NCBI RefSeq assembly: GCF_900110915.1
Contig: NZ_FOFG01000018.1
Coordinates: 1-64,000 of the forward strand
Source of the DNA: Faunimonas pinastri
GTDB lineage: Bacteria; Pseudomonadota; Alphaproteobacteria; Rhizobiales; Afifellaceae
Reading direction: 5' to 3'
DNA length: 64,000 bases
Notes under the pieces: model-generated
The model's database searches: none
Told to the model about the DNA's origin: nothing
The model's input: the letters and a program-made list of their open reading frames with translations, nothing else
Program-made: the position numbers and the translations under genes
Shown here: positions 52,404 through 64,000 of the stretch, in pieces
Position numbering within the stretch: position 1 is the stretch's first letter
How the letters are laid out: each line of letters begins with the position of its first letter

Positions 52404-52519
52404 AATCGTCGTCGGAACGCTTGCGGCGCCGCTACTCGGGTGGCGCCGGAACCGGTTGGCGCTTCCGCCGGCTTCTCAAAGTCATACCGGAAGGGTGAAC
52501 GGGACGCAGGAGCCGGAGG

Positions 52520-52908
52520 GTGTTTTCACATGTGACGATCGGGGTGAACGACGTGCCGCGCGCCCTGGATTTCTATAGGCCGCTCATGGACATCCTGGGT
52601 CTGCCCTTGAAGTTCTCGGGCGCGCAATGGGCCTGCTGGAAGCATACGGATGCAGATCGGCCGCTCTTCGTCGTGATGCAGCCTTTCGATGGCGGGGCCA
52701 CATCGCCAGGAATGGACAAATGACCGCCTTCCTGGCGGCCAGTCGTCCGCTCGTCGATCGATGCCATGAGTACGCAATGTCTACGGGTGGGAGCGACGAG
52801 GGCGGACCGCGACTTTGGCCGCAATACCATTCAAATTTTTACGGCGCATATTTCCGGGATCCCGAAGGCAACAAGATCTGCGTCTGCTGTCACGACCCGG
52901 AGGCATAG
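52520..52908 (+). pseudogene. Glyoxalase/VOC-fold gene with a single frameshift
   Basis: The first part from GTG at 52520 encodes HVTIGVNDVPRALDFYRPLMDILGLPLKF...ACWKH, ending in a premature stop at 52721-52723. From about 52711 the next frame continues as GQMTAFLAASRPLVDRCHEYAMSTGGSDEGGPRLWPQYHSNFYGAYFRDPEGNKICVCCHDPEA. Together they form a complete VOC-superfamily protein of about 129 residues with metal ligands in both halves. A missing A in a GGAAATGG-like context would explain the break. It is either a recent pseudogene or a sequence error. Confidence 0.8.
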
Positions 52909-52939
52909 CAGGTTCGGCGCTGGCGCTCTTTCCTGAATG

Positions 52940-52966
52940 AAAAAGCCTGCCCCGAAGGGCAGGCTT
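52940..52966 (-). terminator. Rho-independent terminator of the gltBD operon
   Basis: On the minus strand AAGCCTGCCC-TTCG-GGGCAGGCTT forms a perfect 10-bp stem with a TTCG tetraloop, followed by a short T-run (TTTTT overlapping the stem end, then C). It lies about 40 bases after the gltD stop and also separates the VOC gene. Confidence 0.87.
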
Positions 52967-53006
52967 GATTGTTGTTGGCCAGCGAGCCGGCCGGCGCGCT
53001 TCCGCC

Positions 53007-54446
53007 TCAGCGCGGCAGCAGCGACGAGCCCATCAGATAGGTGTCGATGGCGTGGGCTGCCTGGCGGCCTTCGCGGATCGCCCAGACGATCAGCGACTGA
53101 CCCCGGCGGACGTCGCCGGCCGCGAAGACCTTGTCGACGCTGGTGCGGTAGTCCTTCTCATCGGCCGCCACATTGGTGCGGCGGTCGCGCTGCAGGGCGT
53201 CGCCGAGTTCGGCGAGATAGGTGCCCTCTCCAGGGCCGGCAAAACCGATGGCGATAAAGGCCAGATCGGCTTGGAGGATGAACTCCGAGCCCTCGATGGG
53301 CTGGCGCTTGTCGTCGACGCGGGCGCAGCGCACGCCCGTCAGGCGACCTTCCTCGCCGACGAATTCCAGCGTCGCGGCTTGAAATTCGCGCTCCGCGCCT
53401 TCCGCCTGGCTGGAGGAGGTGCGGAACTTGGTCGGCCAGTACGGCCACACCAGCCCCTTGTCCTCGTGCTTGGGCGGCACCGGGCGGATATCGAGCTGGG
53501 TGACGGAAAGCGCACCCTGCCGGAAGGACGTGCCGACGCAATCCGACGCCGTATCGCCGCCGCCGACGACGACGACATGCTTGCCGCCGGACCAGATATC
53601 GCCCGAGGCGCCGGGCTCCGGCACCGTCTCGCCGCCGACGCGGCGGTTGGACTGGACGAGATAGGGCATGGCGTAATGCACGCCGAAAAGGTCGATGCCG
53701 CCGATGCCGGGATCGCGGGGGCGTTCGGCACCGCAGGCGAGCAGCACGGCGTCGTGTCCGTCGCTCAGCTCCTGCATCGTATGCGTCACGCCGACATTCA
53801 CGCCGTAATGGAAGGTGACGCCCTCGGCTTCCATCTGCGTCACGCGGCGCAGGATGTGATGCTTTTCCATCTTGAAGTCGGGAATGCCGTAGCGGAGCAG
53901 GCCGCCGGCCTTGGGCTCGCGCTCATAGACATGCACGTCGTGGCCGGCGCGGGCGAGCTGCTGGGCGGCAGCCAGACCCGCCGGGCCGGAGCCGATCACC
54001 GCGACCTTCTTGCCGGTCTTCACCTCGGCCGGCTGCGGCTTGATCCAGCCGGAAGCCCAGGCCTTGTCGGCGATCGCCTGCTCGATGGTCTTGATGGTGA
54101 CCGGGATGTCCTCGATGTTCAGCGTGCAGGCTTCCTCGCAGGGAGCGGGGCAGATGCGGCCGGTGAATTCGGGGAAGTTGTTGGTCGTGTGGAGGTTGCG
54201 CGAGGCCTCCTCCCAGTCGCCGCCATAGACCAGGTCGTTCCAGTCCGGGATCTGGTTGTGGACCGGGCAGCCCGTCGGGCCATGGCAGTACGGCACGCCG
54301 CAATCCATGCAGCGCGCGGCCTGACGCTGCACTTCCGGCTGGGGAAGCGGCAGCACGAATTCGCGGAAATGGCGCACCCGGTCGGAGGCCGGCTGGTAGC
54401 GCTGTTCCTGGCGATCGATCTCCAGAAACCCTGTAACCTTACCCAT
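53007..54446 (-). CDS. gltD: Glutamate synthase (NADPH) small subunit
   Basis: 479 residues. The N-terminal cysteine region [28 protein letters not shown] and [12 protein letters not shown] binds iron-sulfur clusters. Two nucleotide-binding motifs follow, [21 protein letters not shown] for FAD and [15 protein letters not shown] for NADPH. It transfers electrons from NADPH to GltB for glutamate formation from glutamine and 2-oxoglutarate. It follows gltB by 24 bases. Confidence 0.97.
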   Translation of the reverse strand: MGKVTGFLEIDRQEQRYQPASDRVRHFREFVLPLPQPEVQRQAARCMDCGVPYCHGPTGCPVHNQIPDWNDLVYGGDWEEASRNLHTTNNFPEFTGRICPAPCEEACTLNIEDIPVTIKTIEQAIADKAWASGWIKPQPAEVKTGKKVAVIGSGPAGLAAAQQLARAGHDVHVYEREPKAGGLLRYGIPDFKMEKHHILRRVTQMEAEGVTFHYGVNVGVTHTMQELSDGHDAVLLACGAERPRDPGIGGIDLFGVHYAMPYLVQSNRRVGGETVPEPGASGDIWSGGKHVVVVGGGDTASDCVGTSFRQGALSVTQLDIRPVPPKHEDKGLVWPYWPTKFRTSSSQAEGAEREFQAATLEFVGEEGRLTGVRCARVDDKRQPIEGSEFILQADLAFIAIGFAGPGEGTYLAELGDALQRDRRTNVAADEKDYRTSVDKVFAAGDVRRGQSLIVWAIREGRQAAHAIDTYLMGSSLLPR

Positions 54447-54470
54447 CGTTCTATTCCTGCTTCCAGCGCG

Positions 54471-59198
<4,728 letters not shown>

Positions 59199-59594
59199 GA
59201 CTTCCTCGTCTGATCCGGGAACTTATGTCCCCTTGTTCGGAGCGTCCGCTCCAGTTGGGACCCACTGTTTACCAGCCGGTCCCGCGAAGGTCCGTGACTT
59301 ATCGAACACGGACTTTGTTCTTGTATGGCGATCTGATGCCCCCGCATGCGCGACCATGCAGGCAGCACCAACCATCCGCCCGCGAACGCACCGATCCGAA
59401 ACCAGTGCCCGACAGGCAGATGTAGGACAACATGGCTGTCCTTTGCCTATACATGACAGATATGCAATGAAGCGGCAAGGGCTTGGCGGGCACCATCCCG
59501 CCGGAAAGCTTCCGTGGCCCGAAATCCGGCACTTTTCCCGTGCCCGAAAACTGTCTGGCTGGCTGTCCGGATAGTTCTGACAGGAATTCGCATC
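59199..59594. other. Intergenic region between gltB and the threonine-aldolase-like gene
   Basis: These 396 bases separate divergent genes and contain no convincing coding sequence. They must hold the gltB promoter. A small inverted repeat AGGACA-N7-TGTCCT lies at 59424-59442. A possible operator or promoter role is unproven. Confidence 0.55.
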
Positions 59595-60635
59595 ATGTTT
59601 TTTGCAAGCGACAACTGGGCCGGGGCGCATCCCGCGATCATCGACGCCATGGCGCGCGAAGCCGGCGGCTATGCCGCCGCCTACGGCGCGAGCGAGGTCG
59701 ACCGCCGCGCCGAAGCGGTTTTCTCCACCCTGTTCGAGCGCGAGGTCGCCGTCTTCTTCGTGGGGACGGGGACGGCCGCCAATTCGCTGGCGCTGGCCGC
59801 GATGGCGAGGCCGGGCGGGCTGATCTTCTGCCATGCGGGAAGCCATGTCGTGGAGGACGAATGCGGTGCGGTGGAGTTCCAGAGCGGCAACCGGCTCTTC
59901 CACATCGCGGGCCCGGACGGCAAGATCTCGCCGGAGGCACTGGAAGCGGCGTTTGCCCGGTTCACGCCGGAATTCGTCCATGCCGGCCGGCCCGTGGGCG
60001 TGACGATCACCCAGGGCACGGAAGCCGGCACCGCCTACAGCGTCGACGAAGTACGGCGGCTCGCCGAGATCACCCACGCCCACGGTCTGCCCCTCCATAT
60101 GGACGGCGCGCGTTTCGCCAACGCCCTGATGCGGAGCAATGCGAGCGCGGCGGAGATGACGTGGAAGGCCGGCGTCGACCTCATGTCGTTCGGCGGTACC
60201 AAGAACGGCTGCATCGAGGCGGAGGCGATCGTCGTCTTCGAGCCCGCCCGTTTCCCGGACCTGCCGTTCCTGCGCAAGCGCGCCGGCCATCTCTTTTCCA
60301 AGACGCGCTTCATCGCCGCGCAGTTCGAGGCCTACCTGCAGGACGGGCTGTGGCGGAAGCTGGCGAGCCATGCCAACGACATGGCGGACCGGCTGCGGAC
60401 GGGCTTCCATGTCTCGGCGCAAGCCCGGATCGCTTGGACGACGGACACCAACGAGGTCTTCGCCATCCTGACGAAGGGCGGGGCGGAGCGGGCGCGGGCG
60501 GCGGGGGCGGTCTTCTACGACTGGCATCCGCCGGCGGGCACCGCGCTCGGTGCCGACGAGATCATGATCCGCCTCGTCACCTCCTTCGCCACGACGGCCG
60601 AGGATGTGGCGGGCTTCCTCGCCGCGCTCGGCTGA
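59595..60635 (+). CDS. PLP-dependent threonine aldolase-like enzyme
   Basis: 346 residues. Sequence blocks FASDNWAGAHPAIIDAMAREAGG, FFVGTGTAANSLAL, HVVEDECGAVEF, LPLHMDGARFANAL and the PLP lysine in SFGGTKNGCIEAEAIV match low-specificity L-threonine aldolases that split threonine or allo-threonine to glycine and acetaldehyde. The ATG at 59595 has AGGAA upstream. It is convergent with hsp20 and shares a hairpin terminator. Confidence 0.93.
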   Translation: MFFASDNWAGAHPAIIDAMAREAGGYAAAYGASEVDRRAEAVFSTLFEREVAVFFVGTGTAANSLALAAMARPGGLIFCHAGSHVVEDECGAVEFQSGNRLFHIAGPDGKISPEALEAAFARFTPEFVHAGRPVGVTITQGTEAGTAYSVDEVRRLAEITHAHGLPLHMDGARFANALMRSNASAAEMTWKAGVDLMSFGGTKNGCIEAEAIVVFEPARFPDLPFLRKRAGHLFSKTRFIAAQFEAYLQDGLWRKLASHANDMADRLRTGFHVSAQARIAWTTDTNEVFAILTKGGAERARAAGAVFYDWHPPAGTALGADEIMIRLVTSFATTAEDVAGFLAALG

Positions 60636-60649
60636 GGAACGCCTGAACG

Positions 60650-60678
60650 AAAAGCGCCCCGGAGATGATCCGGGGCGC
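60650..60678 (-). terminator. Terminator of hsp20, shared with the aldolase gene
   Basis: A 10-bp stem GCGCCCCGGA/TCCGGGGCGC with a five-base loop lies between two convergent stops. On the minus strand it is followed by TTTTCG, so it serves hsp20 best; on the plus strand the tail is weak. Confidence 0.7.
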
Positions 60679-60705
60679 CCGAAAGGCCTATGCCTTCAGT
60701 CAGCG

Positions 60706-61167
60706 TTACGCGGCCTTCGCGTCGATCTGCGGGGCGTTGTTGTTGCCGCCGATCGCAATCTTGCGGGGCTTCATGGCCTCCGGCAGTTCGCGGACGAGAT
60801 CGATGTGGAGCAGGCCGTTCTCAAGGCTGGCGCCGGTCACCTCGACATGGTCGGCAAGCTGGAAGCGGCGCTCGAAGGCGCGGGACGCGATGCCCCGGTA
60901 GAGCACTTCGCGCTCACCTTCCTTCTGCTCGTCCTTCTTGTCGCCCTTGATCGTCAGGACGTTTTCCTTGGACTGGATGTCGAGATCGTTCTCGCCGAAG
61001 CCGGCGACCGCCATGGAGATCCGGTAGCTGGTGTTGCCGGTCCGCTCGATGTTGTAGGGCGGGTAGGGCTGCTGCGCCGTGTCGCCGGACAGGCTGTCGA
61101 GCAGGTTGAACATGCGGTCGAAGCCGACCGTGGAACGATAAAGCGGGCTCAGATCAAACTGACGCAT
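60706..61167 (-). CDS. Small heat-shock protein, Hsp20/IbpA type
   Basis: 153 residues. The alpha-crystallin domain spans about 35-130 (YPPYNIERTGNTSYRISMAVAGFGENDLDIQSKENVLTIKG, YRGIASRAFERRFQLADHVEVTGASLENGLLHIDLVRELPEAMKPRKIAI). The N-terminus MRQFDLSPLYRSTVGFDRMFNLLD is the class A rhizobial Hsp20 type. It binds unfolding proteins under heat stress. The ATG at 61165-61167 lies within a leader that can fold over its ribosome site (see the RNA thermometer entry). Confidence 0.95.
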   Translation of the reverse strand: MRQFDLSPLYRSTVGFDRMFNLLDSLSGDTAQQPYPPYNIERTGNTSYRISMAVAGFGENDLDIQSKENVLTIKGDKKDEQKEGEREVLYRGIASRAFERRFQLADHVEVTGASLENGLLHIDLVRELPEAMKPRKIAIGGNNNAPQIDAKAA

Positions 61168-61231
61168 TTTGAAAGTCCTCGTTGAGCGACTGTCTCTAAA
61201 AACCGGCTCGTGACCTCCCGTCTGGCGAGGT
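61168..61231 (-). promoter_or_regulatory. ROSE-type RNA thermometer candidate in the hsp20 leader
   Basis: Just before the start codon the minus strand reads AGTCGCTCAACGAGGACT (61174-61191). It folds with AGTC/GACT and CTC/GAG arms and one bulged G, burying the GAGGA ribosome site. The left arm contains UCGCU opposite AGGA, the hallmark UYGCU/AGGA arrangement of ROSE elements that repress rhizobial small heat-shock genes at low temperature. A second hairpin (ACCTC/GAGGT arms, 61213-61231) lies upstream, also typical of ROSE. Identity is inferred from this pattern. Confidence 0.7.
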
Positions 61232-61397
61232 TTCGGCCGGCGATTGCGGACCCGATTGGCATCCGCACAGCAACATTTGGTTGCCCGAAAACACCGTTCA
61301 AGGATGTTTTGGCCCGAAAACCGTCTTTTTTTGGCGCAATCGCTGGGATCCAATTATCCTTGGAACCTGAGCGGCATCTGGTCGCGCGGAGGTGGTG

Positions 61398-62672
61398 ATG
61401 TTGAAGGTCGCTTTGATCGGGGCGCTGGCTGGTCTGACCGGAGCGGCCGCCTTGCCGGCCGTCGCCACGGCGGGGCAGGCCGCGCCTCCTGCCTTCGGGT
61501 TCGTCGCCGGCCCGGCGCCTGGGCTGAACCGGCCGGCGGCCGCAACCGGTGTCATCCCCGTGCAGTGGTACTATGACGGCCCGCCCGTCTACCAGGAGGC
61601 ACCCGGCTATTATCCGCCGCCCGAGGCGCCGCGCTGGCGTGAGCCGCGCTACGCGCCGCAGGAGCGTTCCGGCGTCGATATCCCCGCCACCCGGCGCATC
61701 CTGCGCCAGCAGGGCTACCGCGATTTCGGCACCTTCCGAATCCGTCCGGGCTATTACGTCGTGCAGGCGATCGACCCCTCCAACAACCTCGTGGAACTCG
61801 TGATCTCGGCGACCTCGGGCCGGGTGGAGGAATCCACCATCCTGCGCCCGGGCTACGAGCAGCGCTCGCCGCAGCGGGGAACTTCCGGCCCGGCTCCCTA
61901 TTCGCCGCCGCGCGCCGCCCGGCCGCAAGCACCCGCGCCGCAGCCGCATGCGCGGCCCAAGGCCGCGCCGCAACCGGAACCCAAGCCACAGTCTCAGCAA
62001 TCGCCGTCGTCGTCGCCGTCCCTTGAGGATGCGCACAAGATGAGGGAGCAGAGTGCTCCGGCGCAGAACCAGGCGCCGGCGGCTCCCGCGCAGCCGACCA
62101 CGCCTGCGGCGCCGGCCGCCCCTGCCCAGCCTGCGGCGCCTTCCGCACCCACGGCGTCACCTGCCAGGCCGGAGCCGGCCCCATCGAACGCGGCCCCGTC
62201 GAACGCGGCTCCCTCCGCTCCGGCGACCCCGGCCGCACCGGCGCCCTCGGCTGCTCCGACCACGCCCCCGACGCCGGTCGCACCGGCCACGCCCGCAACC
62301 CCGGCCGCGCCGACGCCCGCCCAGAGTTCTCCGGCTCCCGCGACCCCGGCCGCTCCGGCAACTCCCGCGCCAGCGCCGTCCACTCCGCCGGCTTCCAGCG
62401 CGGCGCCCGCGACCCCGACGCCCGCACCGGCACCCGCTGCCGCGCCGGCCCAGGCCCCCGCTCCGGCCCCGGTTCCGGCAAAACCGGACGCGAACGTTTC
62501 GGGTTCTGGCGCGTCCGGGGCTACGCCGGGCGCCACGACCGGATCTTCGACCTCGGGTGGTCCGACACCCTATGTGCCGCCCAAGCCCGACGCTCCCAAG
62601 GCGGACGAGGCCAAGCCAGACGTGCCGAAGCCACAGGCGAAGGCTGGCGGCAATCCGCTGGTCGTTTATTGA
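61398..62672 (+). CDS. Exported Pro/Ala-rich protein with PepSY-like N-terminal segment
   Basis: 424 residues. A signal peptide (LKVALIGALAGLTGAAALPAVATAG) precedes a short folded part near residues 95-150 (RRILRQQGYRDFGTFRIRPGYYVVQAIDPSNNLVELVISATSGRVEES) that resembles a PepSY unit. Residues about 215-360 are almost pure Pro, Ala, Ser and Thr, as in cell-wall-spanning linkers, and the end is Lys/Asp/Pro-rich. GGAGG is five bases before the ATG at 61398. Function unknown; the composition suggests an extended periplasmic rod. It is divergent from hsp20. Confidence 0.75.
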   Translation: MLKVALIGALAGLTGAAALPAVATAGQAAPPAFGFVAGPAPGLNRPAAATGVIPVQWYYDGPPVYQEAPGYYPPPEAPRWREPRYAPQERSGVDIPATRRILRQQGYRDFGTFRIRPGYYVVQAIDPSNNLVELVISATSGRVEESTILRPGYEQRSPQRGTSGPAPYSPPRAARPQAPAPQPHARPKAAPQPEPKPQSQQSPSSSPSLEDAHKMREQSAPAQNQAPAAPAQPTTPAAPAAPAQPAAPSAPTASPARPEPAPSNAAPSNAAPSAPATPAAPAPSAAPTTPPTPVAPATPATPAAPTPAQSSPAPATPAAPATPAPAPSTPPASSAAPATPTPAPAPAAAPAQAPAPAPVPAKPDANVSGSGASGATPGATTGSSTSGGPTPYVPPKPDAPKADEAKPDVPKPQAKAGGNPLVVY

Positions 62673-62833
62673 TCGCAGGCCGGCGGGACGCTGCCTCTCA
62701 GCGCCGCGCCGGCTTCCTCTTCGGCTGCCTTCCGGCCCTCGCGTCCTCCGGCAGCCTTTGTTGCCAGCTCTTGCGACCGCGTCTATGACTTGCCCGGCCG
62801 CAATCCTTCCGGCGGCGTGAGGCAGCGCGCGTC

Positions 62834-63757
62834 TTGGCCGAACTCGTCGACATTCCCGAGAACCCGGTTCCGGCGGGCGCCGTGGCGATTACGGTTACCA
62901 CGCCCGACGGCATCGCCCTGCGGGCCGCGCGCTGGGCGGCACCGCCCGGCCGACCGCGCGGCACCGTCCTCATCGTCAACGGTCGTACCGAGTTCATCGA
63001 GCGCTATTTCGAGACCGTGGGGGATCTGAAGCGGCGCGGCTATGCCGTGGCGGCCTTCGACTGGCGCGGGCAGGGCGGGTCGCAGCGCCTGCTTGCCGAT
63101 CCGCGCAAGGGCTATGTCCGCAGCTTCTCCGATTACGTGACGGACCTGCAGACGGTGATGAGCAATGTCGTGCTCAGCGACTGCCCGCCGCCTTATTACC
63201 TGCTTGCCCATTCCACCGGCGGGGCCGTGGCGCTGCTTTACGCCGAGCGCGCGCGGACGCAGATCGAGCGCATGGTGCTGAACGCGCCATTGGTCGGGCT
63301 GCCGCACCGGGTGATGCTAATGCGCCCGCTGCTGGCGACGCTCTCGGCCCTGCAACTGGGCAAGCTCAGCGTGCCCGGCCGCAAGGACCCCATCACGGAC
63401 GCCTTCGAGCGCAACGTGGTGACCAGCGATCCCGGGCGCTACCATCGCCGCAGCTTCGTGCTGGAGGCGAATCCGGCGCTGGGCATCGGCCTGCCGACGA
63501 TCGGCTGGACGGCGGCGGCCTTTCGCGCGATGCGGCGGCTCAACGATCCCGGGTTTGCCGAAAGCCTGCGCCTGCCCACGCTCTTCGTGCTGCCCGGGGA
63601 CGACCGCGTGGTCGATCCGTTCGCCGTGGAACGCTTGGCCGGTCGGCTGAAATCGGCGGCGCTGGTGCGCGTCAGCGGCGCGCGGCATGAACTCCTGATG
63701 GAGCGGGACTGCTACCGAGAGCAGTTCTGGGCGGCGTTCGACGCCTTCATGCTCTGA
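62834..63757 (+). CDS. Alpha/beta-fold hydrolase, lysophospholipase-like
   Basis: 307 residues. The oxyanion strand is TVLIVNGRTEFIERYFETVGDLKRRGYAVAAFDWRGQGGS. The nucleophile elbow is LLAHSTGGAVAL, with serine and an Ala-His before it in place of the usual Gly. The catalytic aspartate is in VLPGDDRVVD and the histidine in SGARHELLME. These blocks are those of the PldB/monoacylglycerol lipase group. The TTG at 62834-62836 is the likely start; the ribosome site is weak. Confidence 0.88.
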   Translation: MAELVDIPENPVPAGAVAITVTTPDGIALRAARWAAPPGRPRGTVLIVNGRTEFIERYFETVGDLKRRGYAVAAFDWRGQGGSQRLLADPRKGYVRSFSDYVTDLQTVMSNVVLSDCPPPYYLLAHSTGGAVALLYAERARTQIERMVLNAPLVGLPHRVMLMRPLLATLSALQLGKLSVPGRKDPITDAFERNVVTSDPGRYHRRSFVLEANPALGIGLPTIGWTAAAFRAMRRLNDPGFAESLRLPTLFVLPGDDRVVDPFAVERLAGRLKSAALVRVSGARHELLMERDCYREQFWAAFDAFML

Positions 63758-63772
63758 CGTCCGGCCGGGTTT

Positions 63773-64000
63773 TCAGCCGCCGAGCATCTCCAGCGCGGCA
63801 TCCAGCACGCGCCGGTCGCCTGCCGCCAGCACCTGTCCGCCACCGGTCTTGTCCTGCCCGGCCCAGTCTGTGACGAAACCGCCGGCGCCCCGGATCACCG
63901 GGATGATCGGCTCGATATCGTAGGGCTTCAGCCCGGATTCGATCACGCAGTCGATGAAGCCCGAGGCAACCATCGCATAGGCGTAGCAATCGTAGCCGTA
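63773..64000 (-). CDS. hisN: Inositol-monophosphatase-family phosphatase, histidinol-phosphatase-like, C-terminal part (cut by window edge)
   Basis: 75 C-terminal residues are visible. YGYDCYAYAMVASGFIDCVIESGLKPYDIEPIIPVIRGAGGFVTDWAGQD is the closing region of the HisN-type histidinol-phosphate phosphatases, including the conserved LKPYD metal-binding aspartate. The N-terminal metal motifs are outside the window. It is convergent with the alpha/beta hydrolase. Confidence 0.85.
   Translation of the reverse strand, partial: YGYDCYAYAMVASGFIDCVIESGLKPYDIEPIIPVIRGAGGFVTDWAGQDKTGGGQVLAAGDRRVLDAALEMLGG

Noticed and set aside
59299-59532. 77-codon minus-strand frame upstream of gltB
   Set aside because: No ribosome site, no similarity and Arg/Cys-rich composition; more likely the gltB control region.
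62040-62480. Apparent repetitive DNA in the Pro/Ala region, considered as a minisatellite or CRISPR-like array
   Set aside because: Units are degenerate GC-rich codons for Pro/Ala without regular spacing; it is low-complexity coding sequence.

Overview
This window looks like chromosomal DNA from a GC-rich alphaproteobacterium, most likely of the order Hyphomicrobiales (Rhizobiales). The evidence is an Omp25-like porin barrel, an HmuQ-type heme monooxygenase, a HIG1-type small membrane protein, an etfBA-hbd-cobO neighbourhood, Tat-exported isoquinoline-dehydrogenase-like subunits with a cytochrome c, and a small heat-shock gene with a ROSE-type leader. The genus cannot be fixed from the sequence alone. 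Nearly all of the window is ordinary housekeeping and catabolic coding. Many starts are GTG or TTG, and ATGA overlaps are common.

Layout. 1-2960 is the right end of an integrated element. It holds the end of an IS3-family insertion sequence, a GIY-YIG nuclease gene and a tyrosine integrase that abuts the 3' end of tRNA-Leu(CAG). 3153-4097 is a PfkB sugar kinase. 4384-12665 is a reductive pyrimidine-degradation region: preTA (dihydropyrimidine dehydrogenase), hydA (dihydropyrimidinase), a ureidopropionase-type amidohydrolase and a beta-alanine transaminase, with a rutR-like regulator. RutR-like palindromes sit in both control regions. A shattered DUF3140 gene lies between rutR and preA. 12862-19672 holds a haloacid-dehalogenase-like enzyme, a cytochrome c plus two-subunit molybdenum hydroxylase, a glutathione transferase and an aldo/keto reductase.

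19823-28048 carries a ClC channel, a CYTH protein, a heme monooxygenase, hydroxybutyryl-CoA dehydrogenase, etfA/etfB, an AT-rich orphan gene, a cobalamin adenosyltransferase and a PagL-like lipid A deacylase. 28311-32797 has a two-barrel outer membrane protein, a Doc-like toxin/AbrB-like antitoxin pair whose toxin lacks the Fic catalytic residues, a PuuD-like hydrolase, and LysR and MarR regulators. 32824-41007 has gluQRS, an SDR-tspO-HIG1 overlapping cassette, hemH, dedA, an SPFH/NfeD pair and two oxidoreductases.

41038-45690 is an envelope-polysaccharide group (kdsD, an outer membrane barrel, galU, galE). 45788-52908 has nadE, a lytic transglycosylase with an SGNH/DUF459 protein, a LysR/SDR divergent pair and a frameshifted glyoxalase-fold gene. 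53007-59198 is the gltB-gltD glutamate synthase operon. 59595-64000 has a threonine-aldolase-like enzyme, hsp20 with a probable RNA thermometer, a Pro/Ala-rich exported protein, an alpha/beta hydrolase and the 3' part of a hisN-like phosphatase.

I found no CRISPR array, defence island, prophage or biosynthetic cluster. The most interesting signals are the RutR-type operators tying the reductive pyrimidine genes together, the ROSE-like leader of hsp20, the catalytically degraded Doc homologue, the orphan AT-rich gene between cobO and etfB, and the DUF3140 pseudogene.
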